From assembly GCF_004362865.1 (NCBI RefSeq), contig NZ_SNYI01000001.1:1-64000 (forward strand): a DNA stretch of 64,000 nt, given 5' to 3'. Below the pieces are notes generated by a model. The model searched no databases. It saw only the letters and a program-made list of their open reading frames with translations, and was not told where the DNA came from. The DNA comes from Zeaxanthinibacter enoshimensis. GTDB taxonomy: Bacteria > Bacteroidota > Bacteroidia > Flavobacteriales > Flavobacteriaceae. The position numbers and the translations under genes were made by a program. Position 1 is the first letter of the stretch. Each line of letters starts with the position of its first letter. This document shows, one piece after another, positions 17,569-26,695 of the stretch.

Positions 17569-18024
17569 ATGAGATCAATACGCAGATTTGTTATTGCTGT
17601 GATATGTATTTCAGCATTTTCGGCCACTTCAGCTTCAGGTCAAACCCTTGAAGATAAGTCACTGTTATACAGAACAGGGAATCCGGCGGATTGGCCTAAA
17701 GAACAGGATGCCGTGGTTTCAGCACCCGGTAATCATAAGATATTACTGGAAAATGATAAAGTAAGGGTACTGGAGGTAACCGTTTTGCCGAAAAAGATAG
17801 AACCTGTTCACCATCACCGGTGGAACAGTGTGCTGTATATCATGGAAGCGGGGCACTTTATAGATCGGGATGCAGAAGGAAACGTGATCATGGATTCCCG
17901 CAAGATCCCGGAACCGCTGGTTTTTCCGCTGACCATGTATAAAAAACCCGAGGCCCCTCATTCAGTAGAAAATTTAAGCGATACGAAAACGATAAGGCTG
18001 ATCCGGGTAGAGATGAAGGAATAG
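17569..18024 (+). CDS. Secreted cupin-like protein
   Basis: A 151-residue protein with signal peptide MRSIRRFVIAVICISAFSA ending near SASGQ. It has one cupin-type fold: DKVRVLEVTVLPKKIEPVHHH carries the clustered metal-binding histidines and KKPEAPHSVENLSD the distal His. It resembles periplasmic cupins without known enzyme activity. It lies 100 bp before an amine oxidase gene on the same strand and might act with it; this is inference from position. Confidence 0.8.
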   Translation: MRSIRRFVIAVICISAFSATSASGQTLEDKSLLYRTGNPADWPKEQDAVVSAPGNHKILLENDKVRVLEVTVLPKKIEPVHHHRWNSVLYIMEAGHFIDRDAEGNVIMDSRKIPEPLVFPLTMYKKPEAPHSVENLSDTKTIRLIRVEMKE

Positions 18025-18124
18025 CCGGCAAATACAGGTTTAATTCCCGGGCCCCGATTTCTTCCGTAACTATTTAATGCCCTACAAAAGAGAATCATAG
18101 CAGGGACAAGGCAATACTTTACTC

Positions 18125-19597
18125 ATGAAATCTAACCAATCAAGACGTAATTTTTTAAGGCTAAGTGCACTATCCGCAGGTTTTGCCATAACCCACCCCT
18201 TAAGCGCCCTGTCTGTTCATGACACCTGGAACAAGAAAAGAGGAAAGCCTCAGAAAGTACTGATCCTTGGTGCCGGGATGGCGGGAATGTCTGCTGCGCT
18301 GGAATTAATAAAACTCGGACACGAAGTAATTATCCTGGAAGGACAGTCCAGGGCCGGCGGTAGGATAAGAACGTTACGTGAGCCTTTTCCTGAGGGATTA
18401 TATGCGGATATGGGAGCTGCCAGGATTCCCGAAGATCATGAATGGACCATGAAGTACATAAAAGAATATGATCTTCAACTTCAGCTGTTCAACCCGGTAG
18501 AAGGGGATTATATTCATTTAATGAAGGGGAAAAGAATCCGATATAACAGTCAGTCCCCGGCGAGCTTGGACAATTACCCCGTTAACCTGACTTCGGAGGA
18601 ATTGAATATGGGGTGGACAGGGATCTCCACAGCTCCATTCCAGGAGCTGGTGGCTAAGCTGGGGGATCCTAAAGCTATGGATTGGCCTCCGCAGTCGATT
18701 TCTGGATATGATGCCTACTCCCTGAAAGAATTTTTAAAGCAATCGGGTTACAGCAGCGAAATTGCCGACCTGTTGATGATAGGATGGGAGACGAAGCTGG
18801 GAATGGATATGTCTATTCTTGAAGTGATGCGAGAGCTGAGTCTCTCTTTCGGTGCTCCAAGATATAAAATTGTGGGTGGTAATGATCTTTTACCGACAAG
18901 GATGGCCGGAGCGTTAAGCGATCACATTCAATATGGTTCTAAGGTGCTGTCTATTGAGCAAAGTGAAAACGATGTGGTAGTGCACGTATCGAAGAATGAA
19001 CAGAATAAAAAATTTACCGCGGATCGGGTTATCTGCACCTTCCCTCTACCTGTGATAAAAAAAATGGAGTTTATGAAGACCCTGTCCAGGGAGAAGCAAA
19101 GAGCCATCAATGAGCTGACCTACTGGGACCTCTCCCGGACCGTGATCCAGGTAAGTGACCGCTACTGGAAAAAAGATAACCTTAATGGCTTTGCAGCTAC
19201 GGACCGCCCCATGGAAATCTGGGATCCGAATTATGAATTGGATTCAAAGAGAGGGTTGATCGCGGCATATGCTAAAAATGATGATTCTCAATTAATGGAT
19301 GGCTGGTCTGATAAAGAGCGGCTGGATTTCGCTTCCGGCCAGGTGAATAAAGCCTTTCCCGGGCTGATGGATCATTTTGAGGGCGGGTTTACAAAATGCT
19401 GGAAAGAAGACCCCTGGGCCTTAGGAGCGCATTCTATAGGCACCCGGAATCAAATGACCGATCTGTTGCCGCATCTGATCAAACAGGAAGGTAGAATCTA
19501 TTTTGCCGGTGAACACGCTTCTGCCTACCATGGGTGGATACAGGGAGCAATAGAATCCGGGAACAGGGCGGCGAAAGAGATCAATAGCCTTGAGTGA
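18125..19597 (+). CDS. Flavin monoamine oxidase family protein, Tat-exported
   Basis: A 490-residue FAD-dependent amine oxidase. The N-terminus SRRNFLRLSALSAG is a twin-arginine signal, so the protein is exported folded with FAD. The dinucleotide-binding motif GAGMAG (49-54) is followed by a Glu that binds ribose (LEGQSRAGGRIRT). The C-terminal FAD motif is YFAGEHASAYHGWIQGAIES. It should oxidise an amine or amino acid to an imine with H2O2 release. Substrate unknown. The cupin gene upstream may form an operon with it. Confidence 0.9.
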   Translation: MKSNQSRRNFLRLSALSAGFAITHPLSALSVHDTWNKKRGKPQKVLILGAGMAGMSAALELIKLGHEVIILEGQSRAGGRIRTLREPFPEGLYADMGAARIPEDHEWTMKYIKEYDLQLQLFNPVEGDYIHLMKGKRIRYNSQSPASLDNYPVNLTSEELNMGWTGISTAPFQELVAKLGDPKAMDWPPQSISGYDAYSLKEFLKQSGYSSEIADLLMIGWETKLGMDMSILEVMRELSLSFGAPRYKIVGGNDLLPTRMAGALSDHIQYGSKVLSIEQSENDVVVHVSKNEQNKKFTADRVICTFPLPVIKKMEFMKTLSREKQRAINELTYWDLSRTVIQVSDRYWKKDNLNGFAATDRPMEIWDPNYELDSKRGLIAAYAKNDDSQLMDGWSDKERLDFASGQVNKAFPGLMDHFEGGFTKCWKEDPWALGAHSIGTRNQMTDLLPHLIKQEGRIYFAGEHASAYHGWIQGAIESGNRAAKEINSLE

Positions 19598-19724
19598 AGT
19601 GCTTTTATTATATGAGTGTATTTTATTAGAAATTCTATACACCGGGAACCATTAATTCAAAAATGGTGAACACCTTTTAAGTCTCCACTGTGTGTTGTGT
19701 TTTAAGCTACTAAAGTAATGACCG

Positions 19725-20516
19725 ATGATTAAATTCTTCAGACGTATCCGTCAGCATTTACTTGCTGAAAACAAATTCAGCAAATATCTGCTGTACGCCA
19801 TCGGGGAAATAGCCCTGGTCGTAATCGGGATCCTGATCGCTTTACAGATCAATACCTGGAACGATGAGATCAAAGCCACGAAAGTTGAAGTTAAATTTTT
19901 CGCAAATATCCTTTTAGATCTTGAAAAAGATGATGAAAACCTCAATTTCTACCTGCATTTTCACACCAAGAGAATCGAATACCTGGACACCTTGCTGACC
20001 TATGTGCGAAACCCTCACAAAAAGATGGGTATCGATAAATTTGGCCAATATGTTGAACCTATTTTTTATTCCATAAATACCACCAGTTATTCGACAACTT
20101 TTGAGTCGGCAAAATCCATGGGAACCTTTAATAATTTTAAAGAAATGGAATTGCTAAAAGGTCTTTCCCGGTACTATGCAGATTTTATCCTGTTAGAGAA
20201 TTTATTCAGCTCGATTACAAGGTTTGTGGAAAATCAATTTGAGCCTTTGATGTATTCGTTGCCTGAGGGCTATATGACGGCAAGCACAGGGGATTTAGTA
20301 ATCAATGAAGAAGACACACAGGAATTCTATGATAAGATAGCTTCCATAAAAGATAATCGGGAGATTGAGTATGATTATGAAAGGATCCTGAGAACGCCAT
20401 TACTGGAGAACTACATCATCGGGGACCTGGGAAGAACCTATAATAGCATAGGTAAAATAAAGTCAAGACAGGAAATGCTCCGCCTGTTAAAAAGGAATAT
20501 TGAACAACGCAAATAG
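19725..20516 (+). CDS. DUF6090-family membrane-anchored protein (3)
   Basis: A 263-residue protein. The head MIKFFRRIRQHLL, then NKFSKYLLYAIGEIALVVIGIL, is nearly the same as in the proteins at 194 and 1524, and the hydrophobic anchor ends at about residue 46. The tail is charged and mostly helical with conserved-looking FFANILLDLEKDDENL and a C-terminal SRQEMLRLLKRNIEQ. Unlike the first two, this gene has a composition like the core genome and lacks the flanking inverted repeats. Function unknown. Confidence 0.88.
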   Translation: MIKFFRRIRQHLLAENKFSKYLLYAIGEIALVVIGILIALQINTWNDEIKATKVEVKFFANILLDLEKDDENLNFYLHFHTKRIEYLDTLLTYVRNPHKKMGIDKFGQYVEPIFYSINTTSYSTTFESAKSMGTFNNFKEMELLKGLSRYYADFILLENLFSSITRFVENQFEPLMYSLPEGYMTASTGDLVINEEDTQEFYDKIASIKDNREIEYDYERILRTPLLENYIIGDLGRTYNSIGKIKSRQEMLRLLKRNIEQRK

Positions 20517-20579
20517 TTCAAAGATCTCGGACGGCAGTACAACCGTGACAAATGCACTGAAAGGAAAAAACAGACAGCT

Positions 20580-21470
20580 ATGAAATATAAACTGATCCTC
20601 CTGTTAACCTGCATGCTTATCCTGTCATCTTGTGCTAAAAAACTGGTTTCTGTACCGCTAAAGACATCGCAACAAGTAGATGCTACCTACAAGGTGCTTA
20701 AAGATATTCCCTACGGGCCGGACAAGGAGCAAAATATGGATATCTACCTGTCCGAAGATGCCAATTCCTACGGGGATAAGAACTATACCATTGTTTTCCT
20801 CCACGGGGGTGCGTATTACCTCAGCGATAAAACCCAGGAGGAAAAATATATCCGGCCATACCTTCAAAAAGGGCTGAATGTCGTCAACATGAATTACCGT
20901 CTTAAGAGAGGTATCGCCCCGGCGACCAGTGACCTTACCAATGCCCTGAATTTCTTAAAGGAAAATAATAGCAACTATGATCTTGACCTGGGCGATTTAA
21001 TTGTAACCGGATTTTCTGCCGGGGCCCAGATCGCTACGAATACCGGGCTGGCCCGGAACAATGCTTCGTTCCCTGATACCCTTAAAGAGGGAATAACTAT
21101 AAAGGGCATAATCAACTTTTCAGGGCCGGTAGATGACCTGGATGTTATAGAAAGGATCTTTGTCGATTTTGACCACGAACTCTTCAGCCAGGCGGGTAAA
21201 GCCTTGTTTCCTTCAGAAGGTTATGAAAAGAAAGAAGTGGTTTCCGTATATGAACCCATTACCTATTTTGACGTGAACGACCCCCCGGTTTTTTTATGGC
21301 ACGGAGGAAAGGATAACCAGGTCCCCCCGGAAACATTCCGGGATTTCACTTCAAAATTGCGTAGGAACAGGGATGTCCTCAGCTTTATACCTGAAGGGAA
21401 GCACAGTCCGACAGAAGAGGAATTATCAGCTGCATATATAAAAATATTCCAGTTCCTGGATGATCTGTAG
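20580..21470 (+). CDS. Lipoprotein alpha/beta hydrolase (carboxylesterase-like)
   Basis: A 296-residue lipoprotein (LSSC, C18). It has the oxyanion-hole motif HGG (75-77, in FLHGGAYY) and the nucleophile elbow GFSAG (144-148, S146), with candidate acid in HGGKDNQVP and His in EGKHSPT near the C-terminus. This is the hormone-sensitive-lipase/BD-FAE-like subclass that often deacetylates sugars or polysaccharides. It lies 60 bp after the DUF6090 gene on the same strand. Confidence 0.88.
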   Translation: MKYKLILLLTCMLILSSCAKKLVSVPLKTSQQVDATYKVLKDIPYGPDKEQNMDIYLSEDANSYGDKNYTIVFLHGGAYYLSDKTQEEKYIRPYLQKGLNVVNMNYRLKRGIAPATSDLTNALNFLKENNSNYDLDLGDLIVTGFSAGAQIATNTGLARNNASFPDTLKEGITIKGIINFSGPVDDLDVIERIFVDFDHELFSQAGKALFPSEGYEKKEVVSVYEPITYFDVNDPPVFLWHGGKDNQVPPETFRDFTSKLRRNRDVLSFIPEGKHSPTEEELSAAYIKIFQFLDDL

Positions 21471-21592
21471 GGTGATTGACCCCTGTGATGAGCATTGCTT
21501 TTTCCTTCGGGATACCCGGGTAATTCAAGTCATCTAACAGAAGAAAATTATCCCTGGACTGAACCACCAGAAACCTATAAAAACGAGATATT

Positions 21593-22057
21593 ATGAAAAC
21601 TGGATTTGCGACAATTCTTATTACCATGCTGCTGCTGGCAGGATGTAAATCGGACAAGGGTGAATACGATAAAATGGTCGAGTTTGGGCAAAGATATACT
21701 GATGCCTGGAATAGCCGGCAACCGGAAAAGATGGCCTCCTTTTATGCGGAGGATGGGATACTGACGGTGAATAATGGTACCCCGGCCATCGGGAGAAAAC
21801 AATTAGCGGCAACAGCACGGTCGTATATGGAAGCTTTTCCGGATATGGAATTGACCATGGACAGCCTGGTAAAGGTAAATGACTCTTACAGGTATTACTG
21901 GACTTTCAAAGGAACCAATACCGGGCAAAACGGCACGGGAAATAAGGTAGATTTCAGTGGATTCGAGGAATGGACAATGAATGAGCAGGGTCTTGTCCTG
22001 AGGTCAATAGGGACATATGATGCGGATGAGTACGAGAGACAACTCAGTGGACATTAA
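21593..22057 (+). CDS. NTF2-like (SnoaL/DUF4440-type) lipoprotein
   Basis: A 154-residue lipoprotein (LLLAGC, C18) with one NTF2-like fold: FGQRYTDAWNSRQPEKMASFY, then an INNGTPAIGRKQ-type strand, and a C-terminal EEWTMNEQGLVLRS. Cone-shaped SnoaL-like domains bind small hydrophobic ligands or act as isomerases/cyclases; exported versions are mostly uncharacterised. It stands alone. Confidence 0.82.
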   Translation: MKTGFATILITMLLLAGCKSDKGEYDKMVEFGQRYTDAWNSRQPEKMASFYAEDGILTVNNGTPAIGRKQLAATARSYMEAFPDMELTMDSLVKVNDSYRYYWTFKGTNTGQNGTGNKVDFSGFEEWTMNEQGLVLRSIGTYDADEYERQLSGH

Positions 22058-22599
22058 AAATTCCGGGCCTGGTGTTATTCCGCCACCTTCGACATCAGGA
22101 ATATTAGTAATCGTTATCGTCACCACTCTCATTACTTAATCGCCTTAATAAAGGACGAAAAAGCATTTTGAAAAACATGTAGCAAACGATGGTTAAGGGG
22201 AAGATCAAGTAGACCGGGCAGGGGCCAAACGCTCCTGACAAATTAATTTTAAAAGCGATGTACCCCTGGCAGACAAGGGCCTGTTTTTGGTGCTCAAAAT
22301 TCGGTCTTTAATATAGCAATGTAAATACATTGTTTAATCCATTGGTTGTCCCATGGTTCATATTTCAAGCCTCTTAAACCAGGGGATAATACTACTGTAA
22401 GTCAAGACTTTCAACCTGAACTCATGAAAATTTCCTCTATATTTATGTGAAAGTAATCCGGTCAGCACTTTGATAAGAGTGGAAATTAAAAGTACAGGTT
22501 TTAATGAGTTCAACCAGATAACTCATAGTAAGACTGCCCGGGTATCTGACGTATCAAATATTCAGTGAATAAACCGAACCAAAGTATTCATAAATTTTC
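22058..22599. other. Intergenic region, 540 bp
   Basis: No gene seen. The AT-rich motif is at 22427-22446. The downstream 150 bases (CCGGTCAGCACTTTGATAAG, later CAGATAACTCATAG) faintly resemble the middle of the J2 leader (CTGGTCATCGCTTTGCGAAA, GATAACTCACAG). The first 360 bases show nothing recognisable. Confidence 0.35.
22427..22446 (+). promoter_or_regulatory. Recurring CTCTATATTTA motif (copy 7)
   Basis: AAAATTTCCTCTATATTTAT, 153 bp upstream of the amidohydrolase gene. Confidence 0.42.
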
Positions 22600-23919
22600 A
22601 TGTATATCAAAACAATAGTACTGTCCGTTTTTGTGCTCCTCACTGCGCTTCCATGTGCTGCGCAGGAGAACCGATCGTATGCGCTCACCGGAGTTACTAT
22701 ATTCCAGGGTGAATCCGGGGATCAGGGGGAGATGACGATCCTCGTTTCAGATGGAATTATCAAAGATATCTTTAAAGACGGGACAAAGCCAATTCGTGCT
22801 GCGATCCCCAAAATTGAATTAACCGGGTACTATGTTATTCCGGGCCTTATCGATACACATGTCCATATGGGGATGAAAGGATTGACAAAATCCCCGGAAC
22901 CTTCCAGAAAGGAGTTCAAAAGGTGGATATACAGTGGGGTAACAAGCGTCAGGGACATGGGTGGCGATGCCCGGGCACTGTTCCGGGAAAATTTGCGGAT
23001 CAGCGAAAATCAACAACCAGGTCCTGAAATATTTTTCTGCGCGACCGTGGGGAGTAGTGACCAGCTAGCAAAAGATATACGTTTAAAAAGAGCTACAGAA
23101 GGAATGGAACTGCAAGATGCCGGTTATATCATAGAAGTCAAACCAGGTATGGACATTGCAAAGAATATTTCAATGGCTGTAGAAAGTAAAGTATCCGGCA
23201 TAAAATTCTATGCCGGTGTCAAGTCTGATATGATTGGAGCGATCACGAAAGAAGCTCATGACAAGGGATTAAAATCCTGGGCTCATTTTACGGTGTTCCC
23301 GGACAGGCCTATCAAAGTGGTAGAAGCAGGAGTAGATGTAGTTTCACACGTATGGGGGGCCTTCTGGCAAGACCCGGATCTGGACCCTTCCCTGAAGATT
23401 CCCTTTACACACACAGACTTCGCGAATGCCAAATCAGCCATAATTCCCACTGATCTGGCTGTATTAAATACAGACAGCCCGGAACTACGGTCCTTGTTCA
23501 AAGAAATGTCTGACAGGAAGGTCATTTGGGACTTAACCTATTCGGCCACCACTGATCCACAACTTCAACAGGTCTATAGAAATTATGTTCTCGCAGGTCG
23601 GGATGAAGGCGTGATTTTTAGTACAGGAACAGATTATTTCAATGATATTTCAGAACCCTTTCCATCCCTTTTTCATGAAATTGAGCGGTTGGTTTCGGAT
23701 GGTATCCTACTTCCGCGAGAAGCCCTGTTGGCCGCCACGCTGAACGGGGCCAAAGCCATTGGGATAGAGAAAACCCACGGCACAATCGAAATAGGGAAAA
23801 CAGCCAATTTGGTGGTACTAAAGGAAGATCCCACCGTGAACATTGGAAATCTCAGGAAAATAGAATTCACAATGAAAAATGGATACTTATATTCCAGGAG
23901 TGATTATACCCGGGATTAA
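22600..23919 (+). CDS. Exported metal-dependent amidohydrolase
   Basis: A 439-residue protein with signal peptide MYIKTIVLSVFVLLTALPCA. The amidohydrolase signature H87-V-H89 is in LIDTHVHMGMKG. A Lys in SGIKFYAG could be the carboxylated bridging ligand, followed by His in KSWAHFTV and VSHVWGAF and the late Asp in STGTDYF. The C-terminal strand cap (GTIEIGKTANLVVLKEDP) completes the two-domain fold typical of imidazolonepropionase/prolidase-like members. It probably cleaves a cyclic amide or peptide in the periplasm; substrate unknown. Confidence 0.88.
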   Translation: MYIKTIVLSVFVLLTALPCAAQENRSYALTGVTIFQGESGDQGEMTILVSDGIIKDIFKDGTKPIRAAIPKIELTGYYVIPGLIDTHVHMGMKGLTKSPEPSRKEFKRWIYSGVTSVRDMGGDARALFRENLRISENQQPGPEIFFCATVGSSDQLAKDIRLKRATEGMELQDAGYIIEVKPGMDIAKNISMAVESKVSGIKFYAGVKSDMIGAITKEAHDKGLKSWAHFTVFPDRPIKVVEAGVDVVSHVWGAFWQDPDLDPSLKIPFTHTDFANAKSAIIPTDLAVLNTDSPELRSLFKEMSDRKVIWDLTYSATTDPQLQQVYRNYVLAGRDEGVIFSTGTDYFNDISEPFPSLFHEIERLVSDGILLPREALLAATLNGAKAIGIEKTHGTIEIGKTANLVVLKEDPTVNIGNLRKIEFTMKNGYLYSRSDYTRD

Positions 23920-24043
23920 TCGACTTAAAAAACGATCAGGATCAATGGTATATGACGGTACGGCCAGATCATTGATTCATGTTTATAAATTAAAGTATTC
24001 ATCCGGGCATCATTCTAATAATCAACCATAACCTCAGCGCTCA

Positions 24044-25621
24044 ATGTTAAGATCTCTTATTCCGTTTATCCTGGTACTGACCTTATTAGGTCTGACTTAC
24101 TCCTGTTCCCAAAGCAAGGAGTATACCTATGAAGTATACCAGACCTCGCAAGCCGGGGACAACCTTCAGCAAATTCAGGAAAAACAATCTTTTACTGCAG
24201 ATGAAGATATAAAGAAAGTCCGGCTGCACCTTAAGCCAAGTAAACAATTTCAGGAGATCATTGGTTTTGGTGCTTCCTTTACCGAATCTTCGGCCTGGAA
24301 CCTGGCGACTATCCCGGAAAACCTTCGAGAGGAGGTATTGACCCGGCTTTTTAGTCCCACTTCCGGTGCCGGCTTCTCCCTTACCCGGACGCATATCAAC
24401 AGCAGTGACTATTCCAATAAACATTACTCTTATGTTGAACCGGGAGATACCAGCCTCACTACTTTCAGTATAAAGGAAGATATGAAGGGCTTTACCGGTG
24501 AAGAAAATGAGCAGGTAAGAGGAATTGAGTTAACAACTCCATCTTATGACCTCATCCCAATGATCCGCGAAGCTCAGAATATCCCCGGAGCCGATTTTAA
24601 GATCATTGCCTCTCCCTGGAGTCCACCTTCATGGATGAAATCGGGGGAAACTGCAGAGATGACCAATGGCTCTTTACTGCCACAGTTCTACGAGGTCTGG
24701 GCACACTACCTTTCCAGGTATGTGGCCGCCTATGCGGAACAAGGCATAGACCTCTGGGGTATCACCCCTCAGAATGAACCACTACATGCTCATGATGCTC
24801 GTTGGGACAGTAACGGGTTTACACCTGAGGAAGGGCGCGACTTTTTAAGGGATCATTTAGGGCCCCGGCTGGTTGCGGATGGCCATCTTGACCCAGGCGA
24901 TCTGGACAGCGGGTTACGTGTTCTAATCTATGACCACAATAAATCTGCTGTTAACGATTATGTCAAGGCTACATATAACGACCCTGAAGCGGCTAAATAT
25001 GCCTGGGGAACAGCATTTCACTGGTATGCGCCTTCTCAACTCGAAGAAAATAATTGGTACAAGTTGGCCCTGGATAGTTTAAGAACGGGCTGGCCAGGAA
25101 AAGGAATGATCCACACGGAGTCCAGTATTGACATCGATGCGGAGGACCCGGTAAGACAATACTGGAGAGAAAGTACGGACTACGCCGGCTCCTTTGTACC
25201 CTTTGACACCTACGTTTACGATATTATCACAGACCTGAATCACGGAGTTCAGGGGTATATTGAATGGTGTATGATCCTGAGTAATGAAGGTAAGCCAAAT
25301 CCTTATGATAACTTTAACAGCGCCCCGGTACTGATCAACCCGGTAACCGACGAGGTGATCTATACCCCGCTCTATTATTTGTTAAGCCATTTTAGTAAGT
25401 TCATCCGGCCCGGCGCCCACAGGATCGGCATGGAGGGTGAAGAGCACGAGGGCCTGGTGTACACGGCTGCCATGAACCCCGACGGAACCGTGGCAGTAAT
25501 AGTGTTCAACAGTAGTACAGCACCTTTGCAGCTGCAACTTACCCTTGCATCCGCCACCCAAACTATTCAAATTGCACCAAGGGCGTTGCAAACCATTATG
25601 ATTCAGAAGAATGCGGGATAA
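24044..25621 (+). CDS. Glycoside hydrolase family 30 lipoprotein
   Basis: A 525-residue lipoprotein (TYSC, C21) of GH30 (glucosylceramidase-like). The catalytic barrel carries the acid/base E245 in TPQNEPLHAH and the nucleophile E359 in MIHTESS; FGASFTESSAWNLA and SPWSPPSWMKS are typical family blocks. A C-terminal beta sandwich (GTVAVIVFNSSTAPLQLQL) ends the protein. It likely releases beta-linked glucose (possibly beta-1,6-glucan or a glycolipid) outside the inner membrane. No SusC/D pair is nearby, so it is not part of a visible polysaccharide utilisation locus. Confidence 0.92.
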   Translation: MLRSLIPFILVLTLLGLTYSCSQSKEYTYEVYQTSQAGDNLQQIQEKQSFTADEDIKKVRLHLKPSKQFQEIIGFGASFTESSAWNLATIPENLREEVLTRLFSPTSGAGFSLTRTHINSSDYSNKHYSYVEPGDTSLTTFSIKEDMKGFTGEENEQVRGIELTTPSYDLIPMIREAQNIPGADFKIIASPWSPPSWMKSGETAEMTNGSLLPQFYEVWAHYLSRYVAAYAEQGIDLWGITPQNEPLHAHDARWDSNGFTPEEGRDFLRDHLGPRLVADGHLDPGDLDSGLRVLIYDHNKSAVNDYVKATYNDPEAAKYAWGTAFHWYAPSQLEENNWYKLALDSLRTGWPGKGMIHTESSIDIDAEDPVRQYWRESTDYAGSFVPFDTYVYDIITDLNHGVQGYIEWCMILSNEGKPNPYDNFNSAPVLINPVTDEVIYTPLYYLLSHFSKFIRPGAHRIGMEGEEHEGLVYTAAMNPDGTVAVIVFNSSTAPLQLQLTLASATQTIQIAPRALQTIMIQKNAG

Positions 25622-25717
25622 TGATCCTGTCTGGAGGTTCGGTCTGAACTACCCAGACGTTCTGACCCCGGTGATCCGGATAATATTCTCTGGTCTGACA
25701 GACTTAAAAATTATTTT

Positions 25718-25755
25718 AACTACAATGTAGTTTTATAAAACAATATTAACTACAT
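25718..25755 (+). promoter_or_regulatory. Candidate PadR operator
   Basis: AACTACA-A-TGTAGTT (25718-25732) is an inverted repeat, and ATGTAGTT (25725-25732) pairs again with AACTACAT (25748-25755). PadR-family operators typically contain ATGT/ACAT half-sites. The site is 20 bp before the padR-type gene, so autoregulation is likely. Confidence 0.5.
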
Positions 25756-25774
25756 TTATGATAAATATGTATTA

Positions 25775-26104
25775 ATGAGTCAGAAAACCCTGGGAGAATT
25801 TGAGGAAGTGGTCTTGCTGATCGTCGCCATTCTTGATGGTGATGCCTACAGTGTGGGTATCATCGCGGAGATCGAGGAACGCCTGGAACGCAGCGTCAGT
25901 CTTGGAGCCATACAGACGGTTCTGAAACGGCTGGAGAAAAAAGGTTTACTGAAGTCCGCATTCGGGGAAGCTACCAACGAGAGGGGCGGGAAACGCAAAC
26001 GCCTATACGAGGTTACCGCGGAAGGCAGAAAGATCATGGACCGGACCAGGATGCAGCGGAATTCCCTGTGGGAGGCAGTACCCCGGTTTTCGTTTAATTT
26101 CTGA
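25775..26104 (+). CDS. PadR-family transcriptional regulator
   Basis: A 109-residue winged-helix protein (GEFEEVVLLIVAILDGDAYS, SLGAIQTVLKRLEKKGLL, GKRKRLYEVTAEG). PadR proteins repress by binding a palindromic operator and respond to small ligands. The gene is 3 bp before the membrane-protein gene at 26108 and should be co-transcribed. Such pairs in Bacteroidota usually control a permease-prefix-domain ABC transporter. Confidence 0.9.
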   Translation: MSQKTLGEFEEVVLLIVAILDGDAYSVGIIAEIEERLERSVSLGAIQTVLKRLEKKGLLKSAFGEATNERGGKRKRLYEVTAEGRKIMDRTRMQRNSLWEAVPRFSFNF

Positions 26105-26107
26105 TCG

Positions 26108-26632
26108 ATGGAGCAAAATGAATATAAACCATCCCGGATCGCATTGGCCTTCTTTCAATGGTATTGCCACCCCCGGTTCAGGGAAGAAATTGAAGGGGAC
26201 CTGACAGAGCGGTATCATATGCATGTTTTAAAATATGGGCGCGGTAAAGCAAACCGGCTCTTTATAAAGGAGGTCATTCTCCTGTTCCGGCCGGCTGTGG
26301 CAGGGAATATTTATCATCTGACAAATACAGGAACTATGGAAATCACGAATCAGAACAAACGTCTATTCACTATCCTGGCTGCAGTCGTGGCAGTGCTTTT
26401 GATCCCGCTGATCGCGATGAATTTTAGCAGCGAGGTGAATTGGAATGTTTTCGATTTTCTTGTAGCAGGAATTCTGCTGCTTGGCACGGGCTTTACGCTG
26501 GAACTCATTTTAAGGAAAGTCAAAAGTATGCGCTACAGGATCCTGCTCGCCCTGGCCCTGTTCGTAGTTTTCCTGCTTGTGTGGGCGGAACTTGCCGTCG
26601 GGATATTCGGCAGCCCGTTTGCCGGCAGTTAA
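26108..26632 (+). CDS. Permease-prefix-domain membrane protein, short form
   Basis: A 174-residue protein. The N-terminal 75 residues (SRIALAFFQWYCHPRFREEI, GDLTERYHMHVLKYGRGKA) match the permease prefix domain that usually precedes an FtsX/MacB-like ABC permease. Here it is followed by only three hydrophobic segments (about 88-107, 115-131, 142-162) and a stop, so no FtsX domain is present. It may be a natural short form or a remnant that still pairs with PadR. Confidence 0.72.
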   Translation: MEQNEYKPSRIALAFFQWYCHPRFREEIEGDLTERYHMHVLKYGRGKANRLFIKEVILLFRPAVAGNIYHLTNTGTMEITNQNKRLFTILAAVVAVLLIPLIAMNFSSEVNWNVFDFLVAGILLLGTGFTLELILRKVKSMRYRILLALALFVVFLLVWAELAVGIFGSPFAGS

Positions 26633-26640
26633 AATTAATT

Positions 26641-26690
26641 TCAAATAACCCGGGCTGCACAACCTTCCCTCCTGCCCTCTGTAAATATTA
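26641..26690 (+). repeat. Degenerate leader piece
   Basis: GGGCTGCACAAC..CTTCCCTCCTGCCCTC..AATATTATAA is a degenerate match to the left part of the J6 leader (GGCTATACAACATAG, CTCCTGCACTC, AATATTTACT). It directly precedes the start codon at 26696. Confidence 0.3.
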
Positions 26691-26695
26691 TAAGA

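Noticed and set aside
17388-17651. 87-codon open frame before the cupin-like gene
   Set aside because: Overlaps the real start of the cupin-like gene in another frame and crosses the promoter motif.
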